A stretch of DNA of 36,933 bases from Pseudonocardia kujensis (GCF_021283305.1 NZ_JAJSOK010000074.1:1-36933), one strand, 5' to 3'; positions 16,290 to 23,828 are shown, numbered from the stretch's first letter. The notes: generated from the sequence alone by a model not told the origin. Program-made: numbers and translations.

Positions 16290-16780
16290 GGCGCGGCTGA
16301 TGGACGTACCCCTGTCGTGGCCAGGTCCAGTCGTTCGGGTCATGGTGCGAGGCCCGGTTCGGCCGCGGGCGTGGAGTTCCGATCCGAGGCGGGACGTAGA
16401 AGCCGTCCCGCTCCGCACGGAGCGCGGCGAGGGTCGGGGTCGGGGACGACAGCTTGCCGAGGATGTGCCGGAGTGCGCGGCGCCGGTGCGTGGGGCGAGG
16501 AGCAGAGCGCGGGTGATCTCGTCTGCCGTGCGGCCCTCGATCAACCGCGGGCGACGGCCAGTGCCGGCGAGCCGGCGCGCAGCAGCGGATGGCCTCCCAG
16601 CCCCGGCAGCTCCTCGCTCCCGCCGTCCGCGCGGAGCACCAGCCCCGCGATGGCTCCTCTCACGAACCCGGAGGTGACCGACAGGGGGCCCGTCAGGTCG
16701 GCCCCGAGCCGGCGGGCGCCGCTTCTCGCGCTCTTCGCGGACGGCGACTCAGAGCCCGCCGAGCGGCGAGCCCCTCCGTG
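16290..16780 (-). pseudogene. LuxR-family regulator, frameshifted and deleted remnant
   Basis: Minus-strand fragments in order: LTGPLSVTSGFVRGAIAGLV and LRADGGSEELPGLGGHPLLR (16541-16700, ending at a stop), then LIEGRTADEITRALLLAPRT and GAAH in one frame, and after a shift HILGKLSSPTPTLAALRAER and DGFYVPPRIG in another. These line up with the middle and the helix-turn-helix of the intact regulator at 14256-15275 (GATAGVVL..., EGCSNQEIARTLVVAPRTVA, LGKLGAPTRTLAAVRAERDG). The sensor domain and the linker before the helix-turn-helix (L-T-P-R-E-L-E) are missing. It is clearly a broken relative of that gene. Confidence 0.7.
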
Positions 16781-16791
16781 CTCGGGGCCGT

Positions 16792-17427
16792 TCACCCGGC
16801 CGCGCTGGGCGCGCGCGGCGGGAGGAACAGCCCCTCGCGCAGCGCGCGGACGGCGAGCCCGGTCCGCGACGGGGTGCCCAGCAGCCGCATGCTCCGCCGG
16901 GCGGATTCGGCGACGTCCTCGGTGGTGCTGTCCAGGGCGGCGGCGATGCGCTCGTCGTCCTCCCAGCCCGCCGCGATCAGGCCGAGGACCTGCAGGTCGT
17001 GGCGGGACAGGCCGTGCAGATCCGGCTCCGGGGAGAGCAGGACGGCGGCGCGCAGATGGTCGGCGGTCGCGTCGCTGACGTCGAGAGCGGTGACCCGCAG
17101 CAGTGCGCCGGCCTCGGCATCCCGGGCGGGGTACAGGAAGGTCGCGTACCGGTCGCCGACGGCCAGCCGATCGATCACCTCGGCGAGCGCCGGGGAGCCG
17201 GCGCCGAGCACCGGGTCGATGGGGAGCTCGGGCAGAGGCAGGGTGTTGCCTGCCTGGGTGAGCACCGTCCCGGCGAAGACACCGGGCACGATCCCGGCGA
17301 CCAGACGGATGGCGGGCAGCCGGTCGACCGCCCGGGCCATCGTCTCCGGGTCGTACTTCCTCGGGGGCAGGCACCTCGTCAGTCTCCTTGCCAGCTCAGC
17401 GCCTCCGCCAGATCCAGGCCGGTTCAC
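16792..17427 (-). CDS. Truncated LuxR-type regulator lacking the sensor domain
   Basis: A 211-residue frame homologous to the C-terminal two thirds of the LuxR/GAF regulator at 14256-15275. It shows AIRLVAGIVPGVFAGTVLTQ and LPLPELPIDPVLGAGSPALA, then LLRVTALDV, and the output domain LHGLSRHDLQVLGLIAAGWE with IAAALDSTTEDVAESARRSM. The helix-turn-helix is divergent (D-L-Q-V-L-G-L-I kept, recognition helix changed to STTEDVAESARR), and the GAF half is absent. The GTG at 17425-17427 overlaps the stop of the upstream 84-residue gene as GTGA, so it could be translated by coupling. It may be a shortened functional regulator or a decaying copy; I cannot decide. Confidence 0.55.
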   Translation of the reverse strand: MNRPGSGGGAELARRLTRCLPPRKYDPETMARAVDRLPAIRLVAGIVPGVFAGTVLTQAGNTLPLPELPIDPVLGAGSPALAEVIDRLAVGDRYATFLYPARDAEAGALLRVTALDVSDATADHLRAAVLLSPEPDLHGLSRHDLQVLGLIAAGWEDDERIAAALDSTTEDVAESARRSMRLLGTPSRTGLAVRALREGLFLPPRAPSAAG

Positions 17428-17678
17428 GTCTGCCGTCGGTAGCGCGCGACGACCCGACGCTCATGCGCGGCATACCGCCGCGCCTCAGCCGCGTGTGCCA
17501 ACAGCTCGCCCGAGCGGTGCGGCGATACCGCCGCCCGGGCCTCGAACGCGGCAGCGACCGCGGTCTCCACCTCCGCCACGGCGGCAGCCAGCCGTGCCAG
17601 CTCGGCGCGGGCGTGGCGCACCCAAGCCGCGATCGGTGGGCCCGGGTCCATCAGCTCGTTGCAGTCCGACGTGTCCAT
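17424..17678 (-). CDS. Small helical hypothetical protein
   Basis: An 84-residue protein, MDTSDCNELMDPGPPIAAWV then Ala/Arg-rich helices (RHARAELARLAAAVAEVETA, VAAAFEARAAV, HAAEARRYAAHERRVVARYR). It looks like one long helical hairpin with no membrane segment. I do not recognise a family. The ATG at 17676-17678 has an AGGGGA-type site upstream, and the stop overlaps the next start (GTGA), which supports real translation. It begins 188 bp from the 3' end of the AraC gene. Confidence 0.5.
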   Translation of the reverse strand: MDTSDCNELMDPGPPIAAWVRHARAELARLAAAVAEVETAVAAAFEARAAVSPHRSGELLAHAAEARRYAAHERRVVARYRRQT

Positions 17679-17866
17679 CAATCTTCCCCTGAGACGAGCC
17701 CGGTCTTCCGCACCGATGGCTGTCGAGCGACCCCACGTCCATGAATGGCAGGTGCCGGCCAGCCGCTACTGCGCTGTGGGCTCCATGCAAGAGGAACGGG
17801 CGGGGGAGGTCGACGCGCACACCGCAGAGCTTGGTGCGATTCGCGCGGGGGTGTGGCCGTGCCGCC

Positions 17867-18850
17867 CTACGCGTGGCGCAGGGTCGCCGACGGGTTCTCG
17901 CCGAACTTCTTGCGGTAGGCGGCAGCGAACCGGCTCAGGTACAGGAAGCCCCACCGGCCGGCGACGTGGGCGACCGTGGTGGTCTGCGGGTCGGCCCCCA
18001 GGAGCTCTGCGTGCGCGCAGTCCAGCCGCACCGACCGCAGATACACGCTCGGCGGGACCCCGTAGGACCGCGCGAACCCCTCCTGCAGGCTGCGCGCGCT
18101 CACGGCCACATGGCGGGCCAAACTCGCGGTCGTCCACGGGTGCTCGGGACGGGCGCGGATGAGGTCGACCGCCTCGCGCACCGCGCGCGGGGCGGCGGGG
18201 CGGCGCGGACCGGTGAGGGCGTCGGTGTAGTTGTGCGGTTGGGCGAGCAGCAGCCCGGCGGCGAGGGCCTGCGCCAGGTGGGCCGCAGCCAGGGGGTGGT
18301 CGAGCAGGCCGTGCGCATAGCGCGCTTGCCGCTCGACCAGCCACAGCGTGTCCAGCCAGGAGCGGCCCGTGTCGGTGTCGAGGTCCATCGCCTCGGCGAA
18401 GGCGAGCGGCTCGGCCAGCGGCCGGTCCAGCATGGCCTCCAGTTCCCTCTGCAGCAGCGCACGCGGGAACATCAGGCAGAACTGCCCGCAGCCGCCGCTC
18501 CAGTCGATGCCGGCGGACTCCCCGGGCATGAACACCGCCGCACGGCGCGGCGCGCCCTCGACGCGCTCCAGCCGGCCGGTACGGAAGCGGGCCGAGCCGG
18601 AGACCGGCAGGTCCACGTGGTAGTTCTCGGCCTCGGCCGTGGTGAGCTCCACGGCGCGACCGAAGCGGGCGTAGGCGACCGTCACGTCCGCGACCCGCAG
18701 CGCGTTCAGCCGCATGCCCACCCCGCCGGGGCCCGGCGGTTCGAGCATCCGCATCCGCAACGGCAGGAACGTCGCAGCCATTGCTTCCTGCGCCTCGTCG
18801 CAGTCCGACGTCCGTGCCACCGGGAACCGGCCCAACGGCTCCGCTGCCAT
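17867..18850 (-). CDS. AraC-family transcriptional regulator
   Basis: A 327-residue regulator. Residues ~1-190 are an AraC-binding-like domain (FGRAVELTTAEAENYHVDLP, GAPRRAAVFMPGESAGIDWS, then FCLMFPRALLQRELEAML). Residues ~225-327 are the double helix-turn-helix: VREAVDLIRARPEHPWTTAS, LARHVAVSARSLQEGFARSY, GVPPSVYLRSVRLDCAHAEL, WGFLYLSRFAAAYRKKFGEN. This architecture is that of regulators such as AlkS/FeaR-type activators of catabolic genes. The ATG at 18848-18850 has a GGAGG site 5 nt upstream. No catabolic operon is adjacent, so the target is unknown. Confidence 0.88.
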   Translation of the reverse strand: MAAEPLGRFPVARTSDCDEAQEAMAATFLPLRMRMLEPPGPGGVGMRLNALRVADVTVAYARFGRAVELTTAEAENYHVDLPVSGSARFRTGRLERVEGAPRRAAVFMPGESAGIDWSGGCGQFCLMFPRALLQRELEAMLDRPLAEPLAFAEAMDLDTDTGRSWLDTLWLVERQARYAHGLLDHPLAAAHLAQALAAGLLLAQPHNYTDALTGPRRPAAPRAVREAVDLIRARPEHPWTTASLARHVAVSARSLQEGFARSYGVPPSVYLRSVRLDCAHAELLGADPQTTTVAHVAGRWGFLYLSRFAAAYRKKFGENPSATLRHA

Positions 18851-19189
18851 GCTCGCCTCCTGCCCTCCCGCAGCTGTGATGATGCAGCATCCGTCCAGCG
18901 GTTCGCAGGCGAACCGGTGCGGGAACACGCAGGCCGGCGGGGGACGGCGGCCTCCGGCTCATCCGCGCACGCAGACCGGGCACTTCCTGAAGGACCTACA
19001 TGCAGGAATCCGCGATGACGTCGTACGGATCCTGGCCGTCCTGCCCCACCCTGAGCCCTGGATGCCGCCCATCGCGCTGATCGAGCGTGTACTCCTTCTG
19101 GCCGCCGGCACCGACTACGCACGAACCCGCGTACGGCAACACTCCGGGTGTGCCGACCCGCTCACCGGCTTGGTCCCCGCCCCGACGGC
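18851..19189. other. Non-coding stretch upstream of the AraC gene
   Basis: About 340 bases with no supported gene. The left edge carries the AraC-gene ribosome site. A weak plus-strand frame (PPIALIERVLLLAAGTDYAR) might be decayed coding sequence leading into the ATPase fragment, but it cannot be assigned. Confidence 0.35.
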
Positions 19190-19320
19190 GCGGCCGCTGC
19201 CGGGCTCGGGCTGTGGCTGGTCCACCAGCTCCCGACCATCGACATCGCCCTCACCACCGGCGCCGAAGGCTTCACCGTACGGCTGTGCGCCGGCCAGCCG
19301 CCCGGCGCGGAGAGGGCCCA
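19190..19320 (+). pseudogene. Fragment of an anti-sigma/histidine-kinase-like ATPase domain
   Basis: The plus strand reads GLGLWLVHQLPTIDIALTTG then AEGFTVRLCAG. This is the end of the HATPase_c fold in RsbW-like anti-sigma factors, where G-(R/L)-G-L-W-L-V-x-Q-L is the G2 region and TVRL the last strand. The rest of the domain (N box, G1) is absent. It is a short remnant. Confidence 0.4.
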
Positions 19321-19329
19321 TCACCGAAC

Positions 19330-19790
19330 ACGTTCGAGAACACGTTCCTCGGAAGCCGGCGCATGGCAAGCGTGCTCCCCTCGGACGTCCAGGCATGGGT
19401 CACTCAACTCGCGGCACGACGTGGTGGCCGCCGCTCGAGGATGGTTCGCGCTTCCACGGCCACAACAGGCACCCCTACCACCGTGCCTTCTACGGTGTGC
19501 GCACCGTCAAGGTGGCGGTGAAGAAGCTCGCCAGCGAAGAAGGCTCCACTTTCCCCCCATCGACCACCACCCACGATCTTCGGCATCACTACGCGAGCGT
19601 CCTACCGGCCGGCGGCGAGTCCGTCGTCGCCGTGGCAGGCATCTCCGCCACGACGACGCCAGCATGGTCCTGAAGGTCTACGGACACCTCGTGCCCGACT
19701 CGGAAGACCGCACCCGCAAGATCATCGATGCGGCCTGGTCGGCGACCTCGACCGAAGTGACCTCGGTGGCACGCGGTGATCCTCTGACGG
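19330..19790 (+). pseudogene. Tyrosine recombinase (integrase) remnant, frameshifted
   Basis: Fragments appear in all three plus-strand frames in the right order: a core-binding piece (RRMASVLPSDVQAWVTQLAA), then VRTVKVAVKKLASEEGSTFP and HDLRHHYASVLPAGGESVVA, with the box II H-x-x-R (HDLRH) near 19573, and after another shift DDASMVLKVYGHLVPDSEDR and TRKIIDAAWS, which contains the catalytic Tyr of the KVYGHL motif. The box between (normally L-G-H) is destroyed by the shift. It is a dead phage- or ICE-type integrase, lying next to regX3 at the island edge. Confidence 0.7.
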
Positions 19791-19866
19791 ACTCCACGCG
19801 GACCGAGAGGGGCAGTCCTGATGGCAGAGGCTTCACAGCTGCGTGAACAGCCCGCCAGAGCCCTCC

Positions 19867-20556
19867 TCAGCTCTCGAACTTGTACCCCAACCCTCGCACC
19901 GTGACGAGGTGCTGCGGCGCGCTGGGGTCCTTCTCCACCTTGGCGCGCAGGCGCTTGACGTGGACGTCGAGGGTCTTGGTGTCGCCGACGTAGTCCGCAC
20001 CCCACACCCGGTCGATGAGCTGACCACGGGTGAGCACCCGGCCGGCGTTGCGCAGCAGGTACTCGAGGAGGTCGAACTCCTTGAGCGGCAGCGCGACGTC
20101 CGCACCGTCGACGGACACCACGTGCCGCTCGACGTCCATGCGCACCGGGCCCGCCTCGAGCACGCCCGCGCCGTCGGCGTCGGCGGAGCCGCCCTCGCCG
20201 CCGCGGCGGAGGACGGCCCGCACCCGGGCGATCAGCTCGCGGGCGGAGTAGGGCTTGGTCACGTAGTCGTCGGCGCCGAGCTCGAGCCCGACGACCTTGT
20301 CGATCTCGCTGTCCCGCGCGGTCACCATGATCACGGGGACCGCCGAGCGGGAGCGCAGGGCCTTGCACACGTCCGTGCCGCTCATGCCCGGGAGCATGAG
20401 GTCGAGCAGCACGATGTCGGCGCCGTTGCGGTCGAACTCCTCCAGCGCCTCCTGGCCGGTCGTGGCGACAGCGGCGGTGAAGCCCTCCTTGCGCAGCAGG
20501 AACGCGAGCGGGTCGGCGAAGGACTCCTCGTCCTCGACGATCAGCACCCTGGTCAT
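19867..20556 (-). CDS. regX3: Phosphate-responsive response regulator RegX3 (OmpR/PhoB family)
   Basis: A 229-residue response regulator. Receiver domain ~1-118: acidic pair in LIVEDEE, phospho-acceptor D52 in VLLDLMLPGMSG, then VIMVTARD and YVTKPYS for the conserved Thr and Lys. The C-terminal winged helix (~130-229) shows LPLKEFDLLEYLLRNAGRVL, TRGQLIDRVWGADYVGDTKT and LVTVRGLGYKFE. With SenX3 it controls phosphate-starvation and respiration genes in actinobacteria. The ATG at 20554-20556 is 1 nt after the senX3 stop, with GGAGG inside senX3, so the pair is co-translated. The downstream side opens into the accessory island instead of towards ppx. Confidence 0.95.
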   Translation of the reverse strand: MTRVLIVEDEESFADPLAFLLRKEGFTAAVATTGQEALEEFDRNGADIVLLDLMLPGMSGTDVCKALRSRSAVPVIMVTARDSEIDKVVGLELGADDYVTKPYSARELIARVRAVLRRGGEGGSADADGAGVLEAGPVRMDVERHVVSVDGADVALPLKEFDLLEYLLRNAGRVLTRGQLIDRVWGADYVGDTKTLDVHVKRLRAKVEKDPSAPQHLVTVRGLGYKFES

Positions 20557-20557
20557 C

Positions 20558-21766
20558 TCATCCTCCAGCTCGGCCGGTCGCTCCGGCCGGGTCTCGGTCG
20601 GGGGCCGGTTCCGCCGCGTGGTCCTCCGGGGTGGAGGCCGGCGCGGCGGCACCGGTGGCGGGGAGCCGCATGGTGAAGGTCGATCCGGTGCCGGGGCGGC
20701 TCCACAGCCGCACCTCGCCACCGTGGTTCGCGAGGACGTGCTTGACGATCGCGAGGCCGAGCCCGGTCCCGCCGGTCGCGCGGGAGCGGGCCGGGTCGAC
20801 CCGGAAGAACCGCTCGAACACGCGGACCTGGTGCTCCGGGGCGATGCCGATGCCGCGGTCGGTCACGGCGATCTCCACCCAGCCCGCCTCGAGCCGGCGC
20901 GACACCGAGACCGACGCGTCGGGCGGCGAGTAGGCGATGGCGTTCTCGAGGAGGTTCGACAGGGCCGTGACCAGCAGCGTCCGGTCGCCCGCCACCTCCA
21001 GGCCGGAGGGCTCGTCGACGGTGATGTCGATGCCGGCCGACTCGGCGGACAGACGGGAGCGACCGAGGGCCTCGTCGACGACGTCGTCGACGTCCACGTC
21101 CTCGAGGTCGGGCAGCGCCTCGGCCCCGGTCAGCCGGGACAGCGCGATCAGCTCGGTGACGAGCGCACCGAGCCGGGTCGACTCGCGCAGGATCTTGCCC
21201 GCGAAGCGGTGGACGGACTCGGGGTCGTCGGCCGAGTCGAGCACCGCCTCGGCCAGCAGCCCGACCGCGCCGACCGGCGTCTTCAGCTCGTGGCTCACGT
21301 TGGCCACGAAGTCCCGCCGGGTGGCCTCCAGGCGCACGGCGTCGGACATGTCGGCGGCCTCGACGAGGGTGAACCCGTCGCCCAGCGGACGCACCACCGC
21401 GACGACGGCGGCGGGCTGGCGGCCGCGCACCTCCAGCGGGGCGAGGTCCACCTCGACGTCCGTGGAGCCCTCGAGCACCTTCTGGCAGGCCGCCCAGGCG
21501 CGCGGGTCGGGCCGCCCGGCCCGGACCACGCCGAGCTCGGCGGCCCGCCGGTTGTGCAGCACGACGTCGCCGCTGCCGGAGAGGACCGCGAGCCCGGACC
21601 CCGTCGACCGGAAAACGCGCTGGAGGAGCTCGGCCAGCGTCGGCACCCGCCGACCGTCCGGCCGGGGCCGGGCGGGCCGGGCGCGGCGCCTGCCGACCAG
21701 GACGCCGGCCCAGAGCCCGGCGGCGAGGGCGACGGCGACCAGCACGACGGACGCCACTGCGTTCAC
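20558..21766 (-). CDS. senX3: Sensor histidine kinase SenX3
   Basis: A 402-residue kinase with one N-terminal membrane segment (ASVVLVAVALAAGLWAGVLV, ~5-24) followed by an arginine-rich stop, a PAS-like domain (~45-140: GLAVLSGSGDVVLHNRRAAE), the H box FVANVSHELKTPVGAV with phospho-acceptor H159, the N box LLENAIAYSPP, G1 DRGIGIAPEHQVRVFERFF and G2 GGTGLGLAIVKHVLANHGG. It has a single visible membrane segment and a Pro/Ala-rich tail (~370-402). The start is GTG at 21764-21766. SenX3 senses phosphate status, in known cases through the Pst/PhoU system, and phosphorylates RegX3. A PHO-box-like repeat lies 95-111 bp upstream, suggesting autoregulation. Confidence 0.94.
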   Translation of the reverse strand: MNAVASVVLVAVALAAGLWAGVLVGRRRARPARPRPDGRRVPTLAELLQRVFRSTGSGLAVLSGSGDVVLHNRRAAELGVVRAGRPDPRAWAACQKVLEGSTDVEVDLAPLEVRGRQPAAVVAVVRPLGDGFTLVEAADMSDAVRLEATRRDFVANVSHELKTPVGAVGLLAEAVLDSADDPESVHRFAGKILRESTRLGALVTELIALSRLTGAEALPDLEDVDVDDVVDEALGRSRLSAESAGIDITVDEPSGLEVAGDRTLLVTALSNLLENAIAYSPPDASVSVSRRLEAGWVEIAVTDRGIGIAPEHQVRVFERFFRVDPARSRATGGTGLGLAIVKHVLANHGGEVRLWSRPGTGSTFTMRLPATGAAAPASTPEDHAAEPAPDRDPAGATGRAGG

Positions 21767-21860
21767 CCCGGCATCGTAGGCAGCCCGACCAGGGCCGACG
21801 CCAGCTCCACCGGCCCCGAGTGAGGCGCCTGACTACCCGGACGAGGAGTTTTCCGCCCCC

Positions 21861-21877
21861 GTTCACGGGCCGTTCAC
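21861..21877 (+). promoter_or_regulatory. PHO-box-like direct repeat upstream of senX3
   Basis: GTTCAC occurs at 21861-21866 and again at 21872-21877, an 11-bp period, the second copy followed by CC. This is the direct-repeat pattern of the actinobacterial PHO box bound by PhoP/RegX3 regulators. It lies 95 bp upstream of the senX3 start, reading on the opposite strand. Regulator binding is inferred. Confidence 0.6.
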
Positions 21878-21911
21878 CCCGCAGCCGGGCGACGCGTTCG
21901 GTCCCGGTGTC

Positions 21912-21964
21912 CGCTCCGCGAGCTCCGCTCAGCTCCGAGGTTCGCTCCGCGAGCTCCGCTCAGC
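21912..21964 (+). repeat. 22-bp direct repeat, two copies, at the gpm 3' end
   Basis: Identical 22-bp copies lie at 21912-21933 and 21943-21964 (period 31). Each begins CGCTCCGCGAGCTCC and ends CGCTCAGC. The second copy includes the gpm stop codon (21960-21962). The unit contains the self-complementary core GCGAGCTCCGC, so it may fold. It may be a small duplication at the end of gpm. Confidence 0.7.
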
Positions 21965-22694
21965 GACCCTGGTTCGCGACGCCCCTGATGGCCTCCTCGG
22001 CGGCGGCCGGGTCGAGGTACTCACCGCCGGGCACCGTGGGCTTCAGGTCGTCGTCGAGCTCGTAACGCAAGGGGATCCCGGTGGGGATGTTGAGCCCGGC
22101 GATGTCGGTGTCGGAGATGCCGTCGAGCTCCTTGACCAGCGCCCGCAGCGAGTTGCCGTGGGCGGCGACGAGCACGACCTTGCCCGCGCGCAGGTCCGGG
22201 ACGATCGCCTCGTCCCAGTACGGCAGCATCCGCGCCACCACGTCGGCGAGGCACTCGGTCAGCGGCGCCTGGATGCCGGCGTAGCGGGCGTCGCCGTCCT
22301 GCGACCACTCCGAGCCCTTCTCGATCGGCGGCGGCGGGGTGTCGTAGGAGCGGCGCCAGACCATGAACTGCTCGTCGCCGAACTCCTCGCGGATCTGCTT
22401 CTTGTCCTTGCCCTGCAGGGCGCCGTAGTGCCGCTCGTTGAGCCGCCAGTCGCGGCGCACGGGGATCCAGTGCCGGTCGGCGACATCGAGCGCGAGGTTC
22501 GCGGTGTTGATCGCCCGGCGCAGCACCGAGGTGTGCACGACGTCCGGCAGCAGACCCTTCTCCTTCATCAGCTCGCCACCGCGGCGGGCCTCGGCCTCGC
22601 CGACCTCCGAGAGCGGGACGTCGACCCAGCCCGTGAAGAGGTTCCTCAGGTTCCAGTCGCTCTGACCGTGGCGCAGCAGCACGAGTGTGGGCAT
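21960..22694 (-). CDS. gpmA: 2,3-bisphosphoglycerate-dependent phosphoglycerate mutase
   Basis: A 244-residue glycolytic mutase, interconverting 3- and 2-phosphoglycerate through a phosphohistidine. It starts MPTLVLLRHGQSDWNLRNLF, with the catalytic RHG (H9), then TSVLRRAINTANLALD near 60, WRLNERHYGALQGKDKKQIR near 85 (catalytic Glu) and VVLVAAHGNSLRALVKELDG near 175 (second catalytic His). Length and motifs are those of the dPGM family. The ATG at 22692-22694 has no clear Shine-Dalgarno; an upstream start at 22757 would add 21 unconserved residues. It sits beside senX3-regX3, the usual actinobacterial order. Confidence 0.95.
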   Translation of the reverse strand: MPTLVLLRHGQSDWNLRNLFTGWVDVPLSEVGEAEARRGGELMKEKGLLPDVVHTSVLRRAINTANLALDVADRHWIPVRRDWRLNERHYGALQGKDKKQIREEFGDEQFMVWRRSYDTPPPPIEKGSEWSQDGDARYAGIQAPLTECLADVVARMLPYWDEAIVPDLRAGKVVLVAAHGNSLRALVKELDGISDTDIAGLNIPTGIPLRYELDDDLKPTVPGGEYLDPAAAEEAIRGVANQGR

Positions 22695-22735
22695 GCGCGA
22701 CAGCTTGCCAAACGGGTGCGGGTCGGCGCTGTCGG

Positions 22736-23239
22736 TCAGCGCTGTCGCTCCGGGCACACCCCGGGCAGGGGCACGGCCTCCGGGTCGCGGGTGAGCCGGC
22801 CGAGCATCGCGCGGGAGATCTCCTCGAGCTGGGTGACCTGCTCGGGGGTGAGGGCGTCGAAGAGGTTCTCGCGCACGGTCCGGACGTGCCCCGGGGCCGC
22901 CGCGCGCAGCGCCGCGAAGCCCTCCTCGGTGAGCGTGCAGAAGGTGCTGCGCCGGTCGTCCGGGCAGGGGCGGCGGCAGACCCAGCCCTTGCGTTCCAGC
23001 CGGGTCACCGCGTGGCTGAGCCGGCTCTGGCTGCTCTGCGTGGCGGAGGCCAGCTCGCTCATCCGCAGTGTGTGCCCGGGGGCGTCGGAGAGCATGGCGA
23101 GGATCAGGTAGTACGCGTGGGGCATGCCCGACTCGCGTTGCAGCTGCCGGTCGAGCGCCCCGTCGAGCAGCGTCGTGGCCGCGACGTACGCCAGCCAGGC
23201 CCGCAGTTCGGCGGGTGAGAGCCAGCGGGTGTCGTCCAT
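22736..23239 (-). CDS. MarR-family transcriptional regulator
   Basis: A 167-residue winged-helix regulator. It shows LSPAELRAWLAYVAATTLLD near 10, HAYYLILAMLSDAPGHTLRM near 45, then SELASATQSSQSRLSHAVTR and LERKGWVCRRPCPDDRRSTF (recognition helix and wing with D-D-R-R). It has two Cys (WVCRRPCPDD) in the wing, which might allow thiol sensing. I take the ATG at 23237-23239; in-frame starts further up would run into the operator. It is divergent from the VOC dioxygenase gene, and two TGAANNTTCA palindromes lie between them, so it probably represses both. Its stop is 41 bp upstream of gpm. Confidence 0.88.
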   Translation of the reverse strand: MDDTRWLSPAELRAWLAYVAATTLLDGALDRQLQRESGMPHAYYLILAMLSDAPGHTLRMSELASATQSSQSRLSHAVTRLERKGWVCRRPCPDDRRSTFCTLTEEGFAALRAAAPGHVRTVRENLFDALTPEQVTQLEEISRAMLGRLTRDPEAVPLPGVCPERQR

Positions 23240-23264
23240 GTGGACCAGCCTACGCGGCATCGCT

Positions 23265-23308
23265 TGAACATTCATCTGTCCGCGGGCTACGGTGTGATTG
23301 AAATTTCA
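23265..23308. promoter_or_regulatory. Two palindromic operators between marR and the VOC gene
   Basis: TGAACATTCA at 23265-23274 and the perfect palindrome TGAAATTTCA at 23299-23308 share TGAANNTTCA. Their centres are 34 bp apart, about three helical turns, so two dimers could bind the same face. They lie in the short marR/VOC divergent region in an otherwise GC-rich sequence. The likely ligand is the adjacent MarR protein. Confidence 0.6.
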
Positions 23309-23323
23309 CAGAAAGGTGGGGTC

Positions 23324-23824
23324 ATGCCCGTCCAACGCCTGAACCACGCCGTGCTCTACGTCCGCGACGTCGACCGCAGCGTCGCCTTCTACACCGAGGC
23401 CCTCGGCTTCCGGGTCGTCGCCTCGGTGCCGGGGCGGGCGGCCTTCCTGCAGGCCGAGGGCTCGTCCAACGACCACGACCTCGGCCTGTTCGGCGTCGGC
23501 GCGACCGCCGGGGACACCACGGCCGGGCGCGGTGCCGTCGGCCTCTACCACCTCGCGTGGGAGGTCGACACGCTCGCGGAGCTCGACCGGATCCAGGGCG
23601 TGCTGCGCGAGCACGGCGCGCTCGTCGGCGCGTCGGACCACGGCAGCACCAAGGCGCTGTACGCGAAGGACCCGGACGGGCTGGAGTTCGAGGTCAGCTG
23701 GCTGGTCCCGGCGGAGCTGCTCGGCCCCGACACCGGGATGCGCACCGCGCCGCTGGACCTCGGGGCCGAGATCGCGCGCTACGGGGCGGCGACCCCGGGC
23801 GGGATCGGCGTGTCCGTCCGGTGA
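23324..23824 (+). CDS. VOC-family dioxygenase (catechol 2,3-dioxygenase-like)
   Basis: A 166-residue vicinal-oxygen-chelate protein: LNHAVLYVRDVDRSVAFYTE, ALGFRVVASVPGRAAFLQAE near 27, LYHLAWEVDTLAELDRIQGV near 82 and ALYAKDPDGLEFEVSWLVPA near 115. The metal-ligand positions of the fold (His of LNHAV, His of YHLAW, Glu of LEFEVSW) are all present. Members include ring-cleaving dioxygenases and glyoxalase-like proteins; the substrate is unknown. Start ATG at 23324-23326, with a purine-rich AAAGGTGGGG just upstream. Regulation by the divergent MarR is likely, a common arrangement for quinone- or phenol-response genes. Its stop lies 4 bp from the stop of the convergent GntR gene. Confidence 0.88.
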   Translation: MPVQRLNHAVLYVRDVDRSVAFYTEALGFRVVASVPGRAAFLQAEGSSNDHDLGLFGVGATAGDTTAGRGAVGLYHLAWEVDTLAELDRIQGVLREHGALVGASDHGSTKALYAKDPDGLEFEVSWLVPAELLGPDTGMRTAPLDLGAEIARYGAATPGGIGVSVR

Positions 23825-23828
23825 GCCC

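Larger units (their letters stand above)
3847..19866. other. Accessory island between ppx and regX3
   Basis: In mycobacteria the regX3 and ppx genes are separated by only a few genes; here about 16 kb of unrelated material lies between them. The segment holds stress, dormancy and regulatory genes, at least seven gene remnants, long non-coding stretches, an IS481 remnant and, at its regX3 end, the debris of a tyrosine recombinase. Codon use is less strictly G/C-ending than in the flanks (for example the genes at 11159-11815). I see no flanking tRNA or direct-repeat attachment pair. The boundary coordinates are simply the neighbouring backbone genes. That it was acquired by transfer is inference. 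Confidence 0.6.

Noticed and set aside
19867..20600. A tRNA or attachment site at the island edge by regX3
   Set aside because: No tRNA-like cloverleaf or direct repeat was found near the integrase remnant or next to ppx.
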